64,000 nt of DNA from Luidia sarsii (lineage: Eukaryota > Echinodermata > Asteroidea > Paxillosida > Luidiidae): the NCBI GenBank assembly GCA_949987565.1, contig OX465114.1:1116001-1180000 (forward strand). The letters run 5' to 3'. Within the stretch, counting starts at the first letter, position 1. Every line of letters begins with the position of its first letter. Made by a program: the position numbers and the translations under genes. Below are positions 31,387 through 43,052 of the stretch, piece after piece. Below the pieces are notes generated by a model. It saw only the letters and a program-made list of their open reading frames with translations. It was not told the origin of the DNA and ran no database searches.

Positions 31387-32546
31387 ACTCCATGCATGAC
31401 GTCAAGTGCCAGGACCCTCTTGGGTTGTGAGTGTGGCTATAAGCCAGGCACTCCATGCATGACGTCAAGTGCCAGGACCCTCTTGGGTTGTGAGTGTGGC
31501 TATAAGCCAGGCACTCCATGCATGACGTCAAGTGCCAGGACCCTCTTGGGTTGTGAGTGTGGCTATAAGTCAGGCACTCCATGCATGACGTCAAGTGCCA
31601 GGACCCTCTTGGGTTGTGAGTGTGGCTATAAGCCAGGCACTCCATGCATGACGTCAAGTGCCAGGACCCTCTTGGGTTGTGAGTGTGGCTATAAGTCAGG
31701 CACTCCATGCATGACGTCAAGTGCCAGGACCCTCTTGGGTTGTGAGTGTGGCTATAAGTCAGGCACTCCATGCATGACGTCAAGTGCCAGGACCCTCTTG
31801 GGTTGTGAGTGTGGCTATAAGTCAGGCACTCCATGCATGACGTCAAGTGCCAGGACCCTCTTGGGTTGTGAGTGTGGCTATAAGTCAGGCACTCCATGCA
31901 TGACGTCAAGTGCCAGGACCCTCTTGGGTTGTGAGTGTGGCTATAAGCCAGGCACTCCATGCATGACGTCAAGTGCCAGGACCCTCTTGGGTTGTGAGTG
32001 TGGCTATAAGTCAGGCACTCCATGCATGACGTCAAGTGCCAGGACCCTCTTGGGTTGTGAGTGTGGCTATAAGTCAGGCACTCCATGCATGACGTCAAGT
32101 GCTAGGACCCTCTTGGGTTGTGAGTGTGGCTATAAGTCAGGCACTCCATGCATGACGTCAAGTGCCAGGACCCTCTTGGGTTGTGAGTGTGGCTATAAGT
32201 CAGGCACTCCATGCATGACGTCAAGTGCCAGGACCCTCTTGGGTTGTGAGTGTGGCTATAAGTCAGGCACTCCATGCATGACGTCAAGTGCCAGGACCCT
32301 CTTGGGTTGTGAGTGTGGCTATAAGTCAGGCACTCCATGCATGACGTCAAGTGCCAGGACCCTCTTGGGTTGTGAGTGTGGCTATAAGTCAGGCACTCCA
32401 CGCATGACGTCAAGTGCCAGGACCCTCTTGGGTTGTGAGTGTGGCTATAAGTCAGGCACTCCATGCATGACGTCAAGTGCCAGGACCCTCTTGGGTTGTG
32501 AGTGTGGCTATAAGTCAGGCACTCCATGCATGACGTCAAGTGCCAG
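31387..32546 (+). repeat. 63-bp minisatellite, about 18 units, one TGACGTCA per unit
   Basis: The unit reads ACTCCATGCATGACGTCAAG, then TGCCAGGACCCTCTTGGG and TTGTGAGTGTGGCTATAAG. Units are nearly identical, with a C/T alternation in AAGCCAGG/AAGTCAGG. The period is a multiple of three, so 542-codon plus and 260- and 145-codon minus ORFs appear; they are not genes. Single monomers recur downstream of each of the nine PHB2-like exon 3 copies and after exon 2 (54,441). The unit is therefore native to this gene's introns. Confidence 0.95.
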
Positions 32547-32722
32547 TCTGAGTCTATATCTCTGCCTTTGTCTCTTACTCTGCCTCTACCTCTCCCTCTT
32601 ATGTCTGAGTCTCTATCAGAGGCCTCTGCCTCTTACTCTGCCTCTACCTCCCCCTCTTCTGTCTGAGTCTCTATCTCTGCCTCTGTCTCTTACTCTGCCT
32701 CTACCTCTCCCTCTTCGAGTCG
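32547..32722 (+). repeat. CTCTGCCTCT-rich polypyrimidine repeat
   Basis: Three copies of a roughly 60-bp CT-rich unit (GAGTCTMTATCTCTGCCT, TGTCTCTTACTCTGCCTCTA). Similar CT-rich DNA precedes the 63-bp monomer at 54,285-54,440, and the purine-rich complement dominates 63-64 kb. Confidence 0.8.
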
Positions 32723-33456
32723 CCAATAGAGGGCGGGCTTTCCGGCGAGTGTCAATCTAATGAGGCAAATATGAATATGCATGAGGCAGTTTATGAATGA
32801 ATAACTGACTTCAGCTACCGTCAGCACATCCGGGACCTTTGTTCTTGAAAACTGCTACCCTCTAGCGATTTTGTCAACGGAAAACTAAGACGATCGGTCA
32901 TAATAAACATGTTCTATGGAAATTTTGTCAATGATAATGACGTCACTAAACATACAAAACCAAACCTTTTGGATAATAAGTTCTAAAATCCGTCAGCACA
33001 CATTGCAAACGGGCTTGGATGTGACCTTTGACATCATATCCCTCCGCTTTTCACCACTGGCACAATCAGGTTGACCTGCCTTGTACAAGATATAGTCCGT
33101 CCAAAAGTTGGTTCAGTATCCTTTGGTTTAAGCTTAATTGATGGCGTCATCATTTCATACAGTACACTTTATGAAAAGTGTATTTTAACCGACCCCTCAA
33201 TGGTTTTACCTCTTAAAATGCTACAAGGATCAAAAACAAGCATATTTCGAAACACATACTTTATAGTTCTAGGTTCAGTGTAGTAAGTACATTATAGGTA
33301 TACTTCGCCAACCATCGCTAGTGCGTTTTGCATGTCCTGGATCTCTTATTATTTTGCATCGGAGGCGATGCGACCATTGAAATTCCTCTCTTTTTTTGGT
33401 AATTGGGCTCATCATGCATGTCAAATATCATCTTATAGGGAAGTTTATATAACTTT
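32723..33456. other. Unique non-coding stretch before the satellite
   Basis: No recognisable exon. Composition is ordinary, and the change to satellite at about 33,457 is abrupt with no degenerate border units. Confidence 0.5.
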
Positions 33457-34691
33457 AGTGCTTGCCCAACGCGTTGAGTTTGTTCTTTATCCATTTAGTA
33501 GTTAGTGCTTGCCCAACGCGTTGAGTTTGTTCTTCATCTATTTAGTAGTTAGTGCTTGCCTAACGCATTGAGTTTGTTCTTCATCTATTTAGTAGTTAGT
33601 GCTTGCCCAACGCGTTGAGTTTGTTCTTCATCTATTTAGTAGTTAGTGCTTGCCCAACGCGTTGAGTTTGTTCTTCATCTATTTAGTAGTTAGTGCTTGC
33701 CCAACGCGTTCAGTTTGTTCTTCATCTATTTAGTTGTTAGTGCTTGCCCAACGAGTTGAGTTTGTTCTTCATCCATTTAGTAGTTAGTGCTTGCCCAACG
33801 CGTTGAGTTTGTTCTTCATCCATTTAGTAGTTAGTGCTTGCCCAACGCGTTGAGTTTGTTCTTCATCTATTTAGTAGTTAGTGCTTGCCCAACGCGTTCA
33901 GTTTGTTCTTCATCTATTTAGTAGTTAGTGCTTGCCCAACGCGTTGAGTTTGTTCTTCATCTATTTAGTAGTTAGTGCTTGCCCAACGCGTTGAGTTCGT
34001 TCTTCGTCTATTTAGTAGTTAGTGCTTGCCCAACGTGTTGAGTTTGTTCTTCGTCTATTTAGTAGTTGGTGCTTGCCCAACGCGTTGAGTTTGTTCTTCA
34101 TCTATTTAGTAGTTAGTGCTTGCCCAACGCGTTGAGTTTGTTCTTCATCTATTTGGCAGTTACACAGTGCTTGCCCAACGCGTTGAGTTTGTTCTTCATC
34201 TATTTGGCAGTTACACAGTGCTTGCCCAACGCGTTGAGTTTGTTCTTCATCTATTTAGCAGTTAGTGCTTGCCCAACGCGTTGAGTTCGTTCTTCGTCTA
34301 TTTAGTAGTTAGTGCTTGCCCAACGTGTTGAGTTTGTTCTTCGTCTATTTAGTAGTTAGTGCTTGCCCAACGCGTTGAGTTTGTTCTTCATCTATTTAGT
34401 AGTTAGTGCTTGCCCAACGCGTTGAGTTTGTTCTTCATCTATTTGGCAGTTACACAGTGCTTGCCCAACGCGTTGAGTTTGTTCTTCATCTATTTGGCAG
34501 TTACACAGTGCTTGCCCAACGCGTTGAGTTTGTTCTTCATCTATTTAGCAGTTAGTGCTTGCCCAACGCGTTGAGTTTGTTCTTCGTCTATTTAGCAGTT
34601 TATAGACCTTGACACGTGCAGTGCTTCTTTACGGCTATAATCTTGCAGGCAGAAAAGTGACTGTGCTTATTCTATCCATGTTGCCTTGCAG

Positions 34692-34789
34692 ATCTTTTGA
34701 CCGTGAACATGGAGACGAGCCTTTCCTAAATCCTCTGACAGTTTGGAACCGACTACGATGAGCGCATCCTGCCATCCATCTGCAACAAG
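34692..34789 (+). pseudogene. PHB2-like: PHB2-like exon 3, satellite spacer copy 1 (type a)
   Basis: After the acceptor TTGCCTTGCAG the exon reads, with the G carried from exon 2, D-LLTVNMETSLS-stop-IL-stop-QFGTDYDERILPSICNK, and ends before the donor GTCAGTG. Prohibitin-2 has DLQMVNISLRVLSRP, a short variable stretch and Y-R-LG-DYDERVLPSI-NE in the same order, ending at an exon border. About 27 bases are lost from the middle, and two stops are present. Flanking DNA (about 34,600-34,930) would be parts of the original introns. The entry (G|AT) and exit phases fit exon 2, which supports derivation from an intron-containing PHB2 gene, not a retrocopy. Confidence 0.75.
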
Positions 34790-35919
34790 GTCAGTGTCAA
34801 AGGTCAACTCACTGGTGGCAAGAATTGACCTCTTGGGTTGTGAGTGTGGCTATAAGCCAGGCACTCCATGCATGACGTCAAGTCCCAACGTATTCAGTTA
34901 CACAGTGTAGCTCTTCGTCTGGCAGATCCTGCTTGCCAATGCGTTGATTTGTTCTTCGTCTATTTAGTAGTTAGTGCTTGCCCAACGCGTTGAGTTTGTT
35001 CTTCATCTATTTACATGTAGTAGTTAGTGCTTGCCTAACGCGTTGAGTTTGTTCTTCATCCATTTAGTAGTTAGTGCTTGCCCAACGCATTGAGTTTGTT
35101 CTTCATCCATTTAGTAGTTAGTGCTTGCCCAATGCGTTGAGTTTGTTCTTCATCTATCTAGCAGTTAGTGCTTGCCCAACGCGTTGAGTTTGTTCTTCAT
35201 CCATTTAGTAATTAGTGCTTGCCCAACGCGTTGAGTTTGTTCTTCATCCATTTAGTAGTTAGTGCTTGCCCAACGCGTTGAGTTTGTTCTTCATCTATTT
35301 AGTAGTTAGTGCTTGCCCAACGCGTTCAGTTTGTTCTTCATCTATTTAGTAGTTAGTGCTTGCCCAACGCGTTGAGTTTGTTCTTCATCTATTTAGTAGT
35401 TAGTGCTTGCCCAACGCGTTGAGTTTGTTCTTCATCTATTTAGTAGTTAGTGCTTGCCCAACGCGTTGAGTTTGTTCTTCATCTATTTAGTAGTTAGTGC
35501 TTGCCCAACGCGTTGAGTTCGTTCTTCGTCTATTTAGTAGTTAGTGCTTGCCCAACGTGTTGAGTTTGTTCTTCGTCTATTTAGTAGTTAGTGCTTGCCC
35601 AACGCGTTGAGTTTGTTCTTCATCTATTTAGTAGTTAGTGCTTGCCCAACGCGTTGAGTTTGTTCTTCATCTATTTGGCAGTTACACAGTGCTTGCCCAA
35701 CGCGTTGAGTTTGTTCTTCATCTATTTAGCAGTTAGTGCTTGCCCAACGCGTTGAGTTTGTTCTTCATCTATTTAGCAGTTAGTGCTTGCCCAACGCGTT
35801 GAGTTTGTTCTTCGTCTATTTAGCAGTTTATAGACCTTGACACGTGCAGTGCTTCTTTACGGCTATAATCTTGCAGGCAGAAAAGTGACTGTGCTTATTC
35901 TATCCATGTTGCCTTGCAG

Positions 35920-36017
35920 ATCTTTTGACCATGAACATGGAGACGAGTCTTTCCTAAATCCTCTGACAGTTTGGAACCGACTACGATGAGCGCATCCTGC
36001 CATCCATCTGCAACAAG
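35920..36017 (+). pseudogene. PHB2-like: PHB2-like exon 3, spacer copy 2 (type b)
   Basis: Same exon and splice borders as copy 1. It is type b by GACCATGAACATGG and GAGTCT in place of GACCGTGAACATGG and GAGCCT. It ends in the FGTDYDERILPSICNK reading. Confidence 0.72.
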
Positions 36018-37147
36018 GTCAGTGTCAAAGGTCAACTCACTGGTGGCAAGAATTGACCTCTTGGGTTGTGAGTGTGGCTATAAGCCAGGCACTCCATGCA
36101 TGACGTCAAGTCCCAACGTATTCAGTTACACAGTGTACATGTAGCTCTTCGTCTGGCAGATCCTGCTTGCCAATGCGTTGATTTGTTCTTCGTCTATTTA
36201 GTAGTTAGTGCTTGCCCAACGCGTTGAGTTTGTTCTTCATCTCTTTAGTAGTTAGTGCTTGCCCAACGCGTTGAGTTTGTTCTTCATCCATTTAGTAGTT
36301 AGTGCTTGCCCAACGCATTGAGTTTGTTCTTCATCCATTTAGTAGTTAGTGCTTGCCCAACGCGTTGAGTTTGTTCTTCATCTATTTAGTAGTTAGTGCT
36401 TGTCCAACGCATTGAGTTTGTTCTTCATCCATTTAGTAGTTAGTGCTTGCCCAACGCGTTGAGTTTGTTCTTCATCTATTTAGTAGTTAGTGCTTGCCTA
36501 ACGCGTTGAGTTTGTTCTTCATCTATTTAGTAGTTAGTGCTTGCCCAACGCGTTGAGTTTGTTCTTCATCTATTTAGTAGTTAGTGCTTGCCCAACGCGT
36601 TGAGTTTGTTCTTCATCTATTTAGTAGTTAGTGCTTGCCCAACGCGTTCAGTTTGTTCTTCATCTATTTAGTAGTTAGTGCTTGCCCAACGCGTTGAGTT
36701 TGTTCTTCATCTATTTAGTAGTTAGTGCTTGCCCAACGCGTTGAGTTTGTTCTTCATCTATTTAGTAGTTAGTGCTTGCCCAACGCGTTGAGTTCGTTCT
36801 TCGTCTATTTAGTAGTTAGTGCTTGCCCAACGTGTTAAGTTTGTTCTTCGTCTATTTAGTAGTTAGTGCTTGCCCAACGCGTTGAGTTTGTTCTTCATCT
36901 ATTTAGTAGTTAGTGCTTGCCCAACGCGTTGAGTTTGTTCTTCATCTATTTGGCAGTTACACAGTGCTTGCCCAACGCGTTGAGTTTGTTCTTCATCTAT
37001 TTAGCAGTTAGTGCTTGCCCAACGCGTTGAGTTTGTTCTTCGTCTATTTAGCAGTTTATAGACCTTGACACGTGCAGTGCTTCTTTACGGCTATAATCTT
37101 GCAGGCAGAAAAGTGACTGTGCTTATTCTATCCATGTTGCCTTGCAG

Positions 37148-37245
37148 ATCTTTTGACCGTGAACATGGAGACGAGCCTTTCCTAAATCCTCTGACAGTTT
37201 GGAACCGACTACGATGAGCGCATCCTGCCATCCATCTGCAACAAG
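37148..37245 (+). pseudogene. PHB2-like: PHB2-like exon 3, spacer copy 3 (type a)
   Basis: Type a (GACCGTG, GAGCCT). The following spacer carries ACCTCCTGGG and GTGGATATAAGC, variants shared with copies 5, 7 and 9, which opens an unrelated 73-codon minus-strand ORF. Confidence 0.72.
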
Positions 37246-38765
37246 GTCAGTGTCAAAGGTCAACTCACTGGTGGCAAGAATTGACCTCCTGGGTTGTGAG
37301 TGTGGATATAAGCAAGGCACTCCATGCATGACGTCAAGTCCCAACGTATTCAGTTACACAGTGTAGCTCTTCGTCTGGCAGATCCTGCTTGCCCAACGCG
37401 TTGAGTTTGTTCTTCATCTACTTAGTAGTTAGTGCTTGCCCAACGCGTTGAGTTTGTTCTTCATCTATTTACATGTAGTAGTTAGTGCTTGCCCAACCCG
37501 TTGAGTTTGTTCTTCATCTATTTACATGTAGTAGTTAGTGCTTGCCTAACGCGTTGAGTTTGTTCTTCATCCATTTAGTAGTTAGTGCTTGCCCAACGCA
37601 TTGAGTTTGTTCTTCATCCATTTAGTAGTTAGTGCTTGCCCAACGCGTTGAGTTTGTTCTTCATCTATCTAGCAGTTAGTGCTTGCCCAACGCGTTGAGT
37701 TTGTTCTTCATCCATTTAGTAGTTAGTGCTTGCCCAACGCGTTGAGTTTGTTCTTCATCCATTTAGTAGTTAGTGCTTGCCCAATGCGTTGAGTTTGTTC
37801 TTCATCTATTTAGTAGTTAGTGCTTGCCCAACGCGTTGAGTTTGTTCTTCATCTACCGGTATTTAGTAGTTAGTGCTTGCCCAACGCGTTGAGTTTGTTC
37901 TTCATCCATTTAGTAGTTAGTGCTTGCCCAACGCGTTGAGTTTGTTCTTCATCCATTTAGTAGTTAGTGCTTGCCCAATGCGTTGAGTTTGTTCTTCATC
38001 TATTTAGTAATTAGTGCTTGCCCAACGCGTTGAGTTTGTTCTTCATCCATTTAGTAGTTAGTGCTTGCCCAACGCGTTGAGTTTGTTCTTCATCCATTTA
38101 GTAGTTAGTGCTTGCCCAACGCGTTGAGTTTGTTCTTCATCTATTTAGTAGTTAGTGCTTGCCCAACGCGTTCAGTTTGTTCTTCATCTATTTAGTAGTT
38201 AGTGCTTGCCCAACGCGTTGAGTTTGTTCTTCATCTATTTAGTAGTTAGTGCTTGCCCAACGCGTTGAGTTTGTTCTTCATCTATTTAGTAGTTAGTGCT
38301 TGCCCAACGCGTTGAGTTTGTTCTTCATCTATTTAGTAGTTAGTGCTTGCCCAACGCGTTGAGTTCGTTCTTCGTCTATTTAGTAGTTAGTGCTTGCCCA
38401 ACGTGTTGAGTTTGTTCTTCGTCTATTTAGTAGTTAGTGCTTGCCCAACGCGTTGAGTTTGTTCTTCATCTATTTAGTAGTTAGTGCTTGCCCAACGCGT
38501 TGAGTTTGTTCTTCATCTATTTGGCAGTTACACAGTGCTTGCCCAACGCGTTGAGTTTGTTCTTCATCTATTTAGCAGTTAGTGCTTGCCCAACGCGTTG
38601 AGTTTGTTCTTCATCTATTTAGCAGTTAGTGCTTGCCCAACGCGTTGAGTTTGTTCTTCGTCTATTTAGCAGTTTATAGACCTTGACACGTGCAGTGCTT
38701 CTTTACGGCTATAATCTTGCAGGCAGAAAAGTGACTGTGCTTATTCTATCCATGTTGCCTTGCAG

Positions 38766-38863
38766 ATCTTTTGACCATGAACATGGAGACGAGTCTTTCC
38801 TAAATCCTCTGACAGTTTGGAACCGACTACGATGAGCGCATCCTGCCATCCATCTGCAACAAG
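38766..38863 (+). pseudogene. PHB2-like: PHB2-like exon 3, spacer copy 4 (type b)
   Basis: Type b, essentially identical to copy 2, including the downstream GTGTACATGTAGCTC variant. Confidence 0.72.
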
Positions 38864-39536
38864 GTCAGTGTCAAAGGTCAACTCACTGGTGGCAAGAATT
38901 GACCTCTTGGGTTGTGAGTGTGGCTATAAGCCAGGCACTCCATGCATGACGTCAAGTCCCAACGTATTCAGTTACACAGTGTACATGTAGCTCTTCGTCT
39001 GGCAGATCCTGCTTGCCAATGCGTTGATTTGTTCTTCGTCTATTTAGTAGTTAGTGCTTGCCCAACGCGTTGAGTTTGTTCTTCATCTCTTTAGTAGTTA
39101 GTGCTTGCCCAACGCGTTGAGTTTGTTCTTCATCCATTTAGTAGTTAGTGCTTGCCCAACGCATTGAGTTTGTTCTTCATCCATTTAGTAGTTAGTGCTT
39201 GCCCAACGCGTTGAGTTTGTTCTTCATCTATTTAGTAGTTAGTGCTTGTCCAACGCATTGAGTTTGTTCTTCATCCATTTAGTAGTTAGTGCTTGCCTAA
39301 CGCGTTGAGTTTGTCCTTCATCTATTTAGTAGTTAGTGCTTGCCCAACGCGTTGAGTTTGTTCTTCATCTATTTAGTAGTTAGTGCTTGCCCAACGCGTT
39401 GAGTTTGTTCTTCGTCCATTTAGTAGTTAGTGCTTGCCCAACGCGTTGAGTTTGTTCTTCATCTATTTAGTAGTTAGTGCTTGCCCAACGCGTTGAGTTT
39501 GTTCTTCATCTATTTAGTAGTTAGTGCTTGCCCAAC

Positions 39537-39872
39537 TAACGCTGGGACAAAAGGTCGACAAGTCGACATTTCGCGACTTTGAAGCGACTTCGAAATACCG
39601 ACTTTCGTTTTTACGATGGTCGACAAGTCGGCTGAGGTCGACTTTGAGGTATCACGCCGACTTTCGTAGCAACGACTTTGCGGTATCATGTCGACTTTCG
39701 TGGAGAACGACTTTACGGTATCACGCCGCCTCTACGAAACACGAAATCAAAGTCGATGCTGCGAAACTCTTTGGCACGAAACTCAACGAACGACTTTGAA
39801 GCCACGAAATCTTACTCCCAACGCTGCTCAGTGTACATACACATCGAGCGGTATTGGGCTGATCCATTAGTT
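39537..39872 (+). repeat. CGACTTT-rich insert 1 in the satellite
   Basis: A 336-bp CpG-rich block with repeated GTCGAC, CGACTTTCGT and GGTATCACGCCG pieces, itself a degenerate minisatellite. It enters after CTTGCCCAAC and leaves through CCATTAGTTAGTGCTTG. Short ORFs in it (91, 71, 60 codons) recur identically in all three copies because the DNA is the same. Confidence 0.85.
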
Positions 39873-40997
39873 AGTGCTTGCCCAACGCGTTGAGTTTGTT
39901 CTTCCTCTATTTAGTAGTTAGTGCTTGCCCAACGCGTTGAGTTTGTTCTTCATCTATTTAGTAGTTAGTGCTTGCCCAACGCGTTGAGTTTGTTCTTCAT
40001 CCATTTAGTAGATAGTGCTTGCCCAACGCGTTGAGTTTGTTCTTCATCTATCTAGCAGTTAGTGCTTGCCCAACGCGTTGAGTTTGTTCTTCATCCATTT
40101 AGTAGTTAGTGCTTGCCCAACGCGTTGAGTTTGTTCTTCATCCATTTAGTAGTTAGTGCTTGCCCAATGCGTTGAGTTTGTTCTTCATCTATTTAGTAGT
40201 TAGTGCTTGCCCAACGCGTTGAGTTTGTTCTTCATCTATTTAGTAGTTAGTGCTTGCCCAACGCGTTGAGTTTGTTCTTCCTCCATTTAGTAGTTAGTGC
40301 TTGCCCAACGCGTTGAGTTTGTTCTTCATCTATTTAGTAGTTAGTGCTTGCCTAACGCGTTGAGTTTGTTCTTCATCTATTTAGTAGTTAGTGCTTGCCC
40401 AACGCGTTGAGTTTGTTCTTCATCTATTTAGTAGTTAGTGCATGCCCAACGCGTTGAGTTTGTTCTTCCTCTATTTAGTAGTTAGTGCTTGCCCAACGCG
40501 TTGAGTTTGTTCTTCATCTATTTAGTAGTTAGTGCTTGCCCAACGCGTTGAGTTTGTTCTTCATCTATTTAGTAGTTAGTGCTTGCCCAACGCGTTGAGT
40601 TTGTTCTTCGTCTATTTAGTAGTTAGTGCTTGCCTAACGCGTTGAGTTTGTTCTTCGTCTATTTAGTAGTTAGTGCTTGCCCAACGCGTTGAGTTTGTTC
40701 TTCATCTATTTAGTAGTTAGTGCTTGCCCAACGTGTTGAGTTTGTTCTTTATCTATTTAGTAGTTAGTGCTTGCCTAACGCGTTGAGTTTGTTCTTCATC
40801 CATTCAGTAGTTAGTGCTTGCCCAACGCGTTGAGTTTGTTCTTCATCTATTTAGCAGTTAGTGCTTGCCCAACGCGTTGAGTTTGTTCTTCGTCTATTTA
40901 GCAGTTTATAGACCTTGACACGTGCAGTGCTTCTTCACGGCTATAATCTTGCAGGCAGAAAAGTGACTGTGCTTATTCTATCCATGTTGCCTTGCAG

Positions 40998-41095
40998 ATC
41001 TTTTGACCGTGAACATGGAGACGAGCCTTTCCTAAATTCTCTGACAGTTTGGAACCGACTACGATGAGCGCATCCTGCCATCCATCTGCAACAAG
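40998..41095 (+). pseudogene. PHB2-like: PHB2-like exon 3, spacer copy 5 (type a)
   Basis: Type a, sharing AAATTCTCTGACAG (T for C) and CCAGGCGCTCC with copy 9, which marks these two as closest relatives. Confidence 0.72.
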
Positions 41096-41804
41096 GTCAG
41101 TGTCAAAGGTCAACTCACTGGTGGCAAGAATTGACCTCCTGGGTTGTGAGTGTGGATATAAGCCAGGCGCTCCATGCATGACGTCAAGTCCCAACGTATT
41201 CAGTTACACAGTGTAGCTCTTCGTCTGGCAGATCCTGCTTGCCCAACGCGTTGAGTTTGTTCTTCATCCATTTAGTAGTTAGTGCTTGCCCAACGCGTTG
41301 AGTTTGTTCTTCATCTATTTAGTAGTTAGTGCTTGCCCAACGCGTTGAGTTTGTTCTTCATCTATTTACATGTAGTAGTTAGTGCTTGCCTAACGCGTTG
41401 AGTTTGTTCTTCATCTATTTAGTAGTTAGTGCTTGCCCAACACGTTGAGTTTGTTCTTCGTCTATTTAGTAGTTAGTGCTTGCCCAACGCGTTGAGTTTG
41501 TTCTTCATCTATTTAGTAGTTAGTGCTTGCCCAACGCGTTGAGTTTGTTCTTCATCTATTTGGCAGTTACACAGTGCTTGCCCAACGCGTTGAGTTTGTT
41601 CTTCATCTATTTAGCAGTTAGTGCTTGCCCAACGCGTTGAGTTTGTTCTTCATCTATTTAGCAGTTAGTGCTTGCCCAACGCGTTGAGTTTGTTCTTCGT
41701 CTATTTAGCAGTTTATAGACCTTGACACGTGCAGTGCTTCTTTACGGCTATAATCTTGCAGGCAGAAAAGTGACTGTGCTTATTCTATCCATGTTGCCTT
41801 GCAG

Positions 41805-41902
41805 ATCTTTTGACCATGAACATGGAGACGAGTCTTTCCTAAATCCTCTGACAGTTTGGAACCGACTACGATGAGCGCATCCTGCCATCCATCTGCAACA
41901 AG
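41805..41902 (+). pseudogene. PHB2-like: PHB2-like exon 3, spacer copy 6 (type b)
   Basis: Type b, only about 0.8 kb after copy 5, the shortest interval between spacers. Same borders and reading as copy 2. Confidence 0.72.
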
Positions 41903-42716
41903 GTCAGTGTCAAAGGTCAACTCACTGGTGGCAAGAATTGACCTCTTGGGTTGTGAGTGTGGCTATAAGCCAGGCACTCCATGCATGACGTCAAGTCCCA
42001 ACGTATTCAGTTACACAGTGTACATGTAGCTCTTCGTCTGGCAGATCCTGCTTGCCAATGCGTTGATTTGTTCTTCGTCTATTTAGTAGTTAGTGCTTGC
42101 CCAACGCGTTGAGTTTGTTCTTCATCTCTTTAGTAGTTAGTGCTTGCCCAACGCGTTGAGTTTGTTCTTCATCCATTTAGTAGTTAGTGCTTGCCCAACG
42201 CATTGAGTTTGTTCTTCATCCATTTAGTAGTTAGTGCTTGCCCAACGCGTTGAGTTTGTTCTTCATCTATTTAGTAGTTAGTGCTTGTCCAACGCATTGA
42301 GTTTGTTCTTCATCCATTTAGTAGTTAGTGCTTGCCTAACGCGTTGAGTTTGTCCTTCATCTATTTAGTAGTTAGTGCTTGCCCAACGCGTTGAGTTTGT
42401 TCTTCATCTATTTAGTAGTTAGTGCTTGCCCAACGCGTTGAGTTTGTTCTTCATCTATTTAGTAGTTAGTGCTTGCCCAACGCGTTGAGTTTGTTCTTCA
42501 TCTCTTTAGTAGTTAGTGCTTGCCCAACGCGTTGAGTTTGTTCTTCATCCATTTAGTAGTTAGTGCTTGCCCAACGCATTGAGTTTGTTCTTCGTCCATT
42601 TAGTAGTTAGTGCTTGCCCAACGCGTTGAGTTTGTTCTTCATCTATTTAGTAGTTAGTGCTTGCCCAACGCGTTGAGTTTGTTCTTCATCTATTTAGTAG
42701 TTAGTGCTTGCCCAAC

Positions 42717-43052
42717 TAACGCTGGGACAAAAGGTCGACAAGTCGACATTTCGCGACTTTGAAGCGACTTCGAAATACCGACTTTCGTTTTTACGATGGT
42801 CGACAAGTCGGCTGAGGTCGACTTTGAGGTATCACGCCGACTTTCGTAGCAACGACTTTGCGGTATCATGTCGACTTTCGTGGAGAACGACTTTACGGTA
42901 TCACGCCGCCTCTACGAAACACGAAATCAAAGTCGATGCTGCGAAACTCTTTGGCACGAAACTCAACGAACGACTTTGAAGCCACGAAATCTTACTCCCA
43001 ACGCTGCTCAGTGTACATACACATCGAGCGGTATTGGGCTGATCCATTAGTT
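42717..43052 (+). repeat. CGACTTT-rich insert 2 in the satellite
   Basis: Appears identical to the insert at 39,537 and is followed by the same series of satellite variants (CTTCCTCTATTTAG, TTAGTAGATAGTGC). Confidence 0.85.

Noticed and set aside
31132..32760. 542-codon plus-strand and 260/145-codon minus-strand ORFs
   Set aside because: Products of the 63-bp tandem unit and adjacent low-complexity DNA on both strands at once.
34608..34645. Bacterial-type promoter TTGACA...TATAAT in each satellite spacer
   Set aside because: The gap between the boxes is about 21 bp, longer than the usual 17, and the locus is eukaryotic; coincidence.
37123..37344. Recurrent 73-codon minus-strand ORF in satellite spacers
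   Set aside because: Open only in four type-a spacers, antisense to the PHB2-like exon, and lost by single changes in the others.
39524..39893. 91-, 71- and 60-codon ORFs in the CGACTTT block
   Set aside because: Overlapping frames of the same CpG-rich repeat, identical in three copies because the DNA is identical; no recognisable domain.
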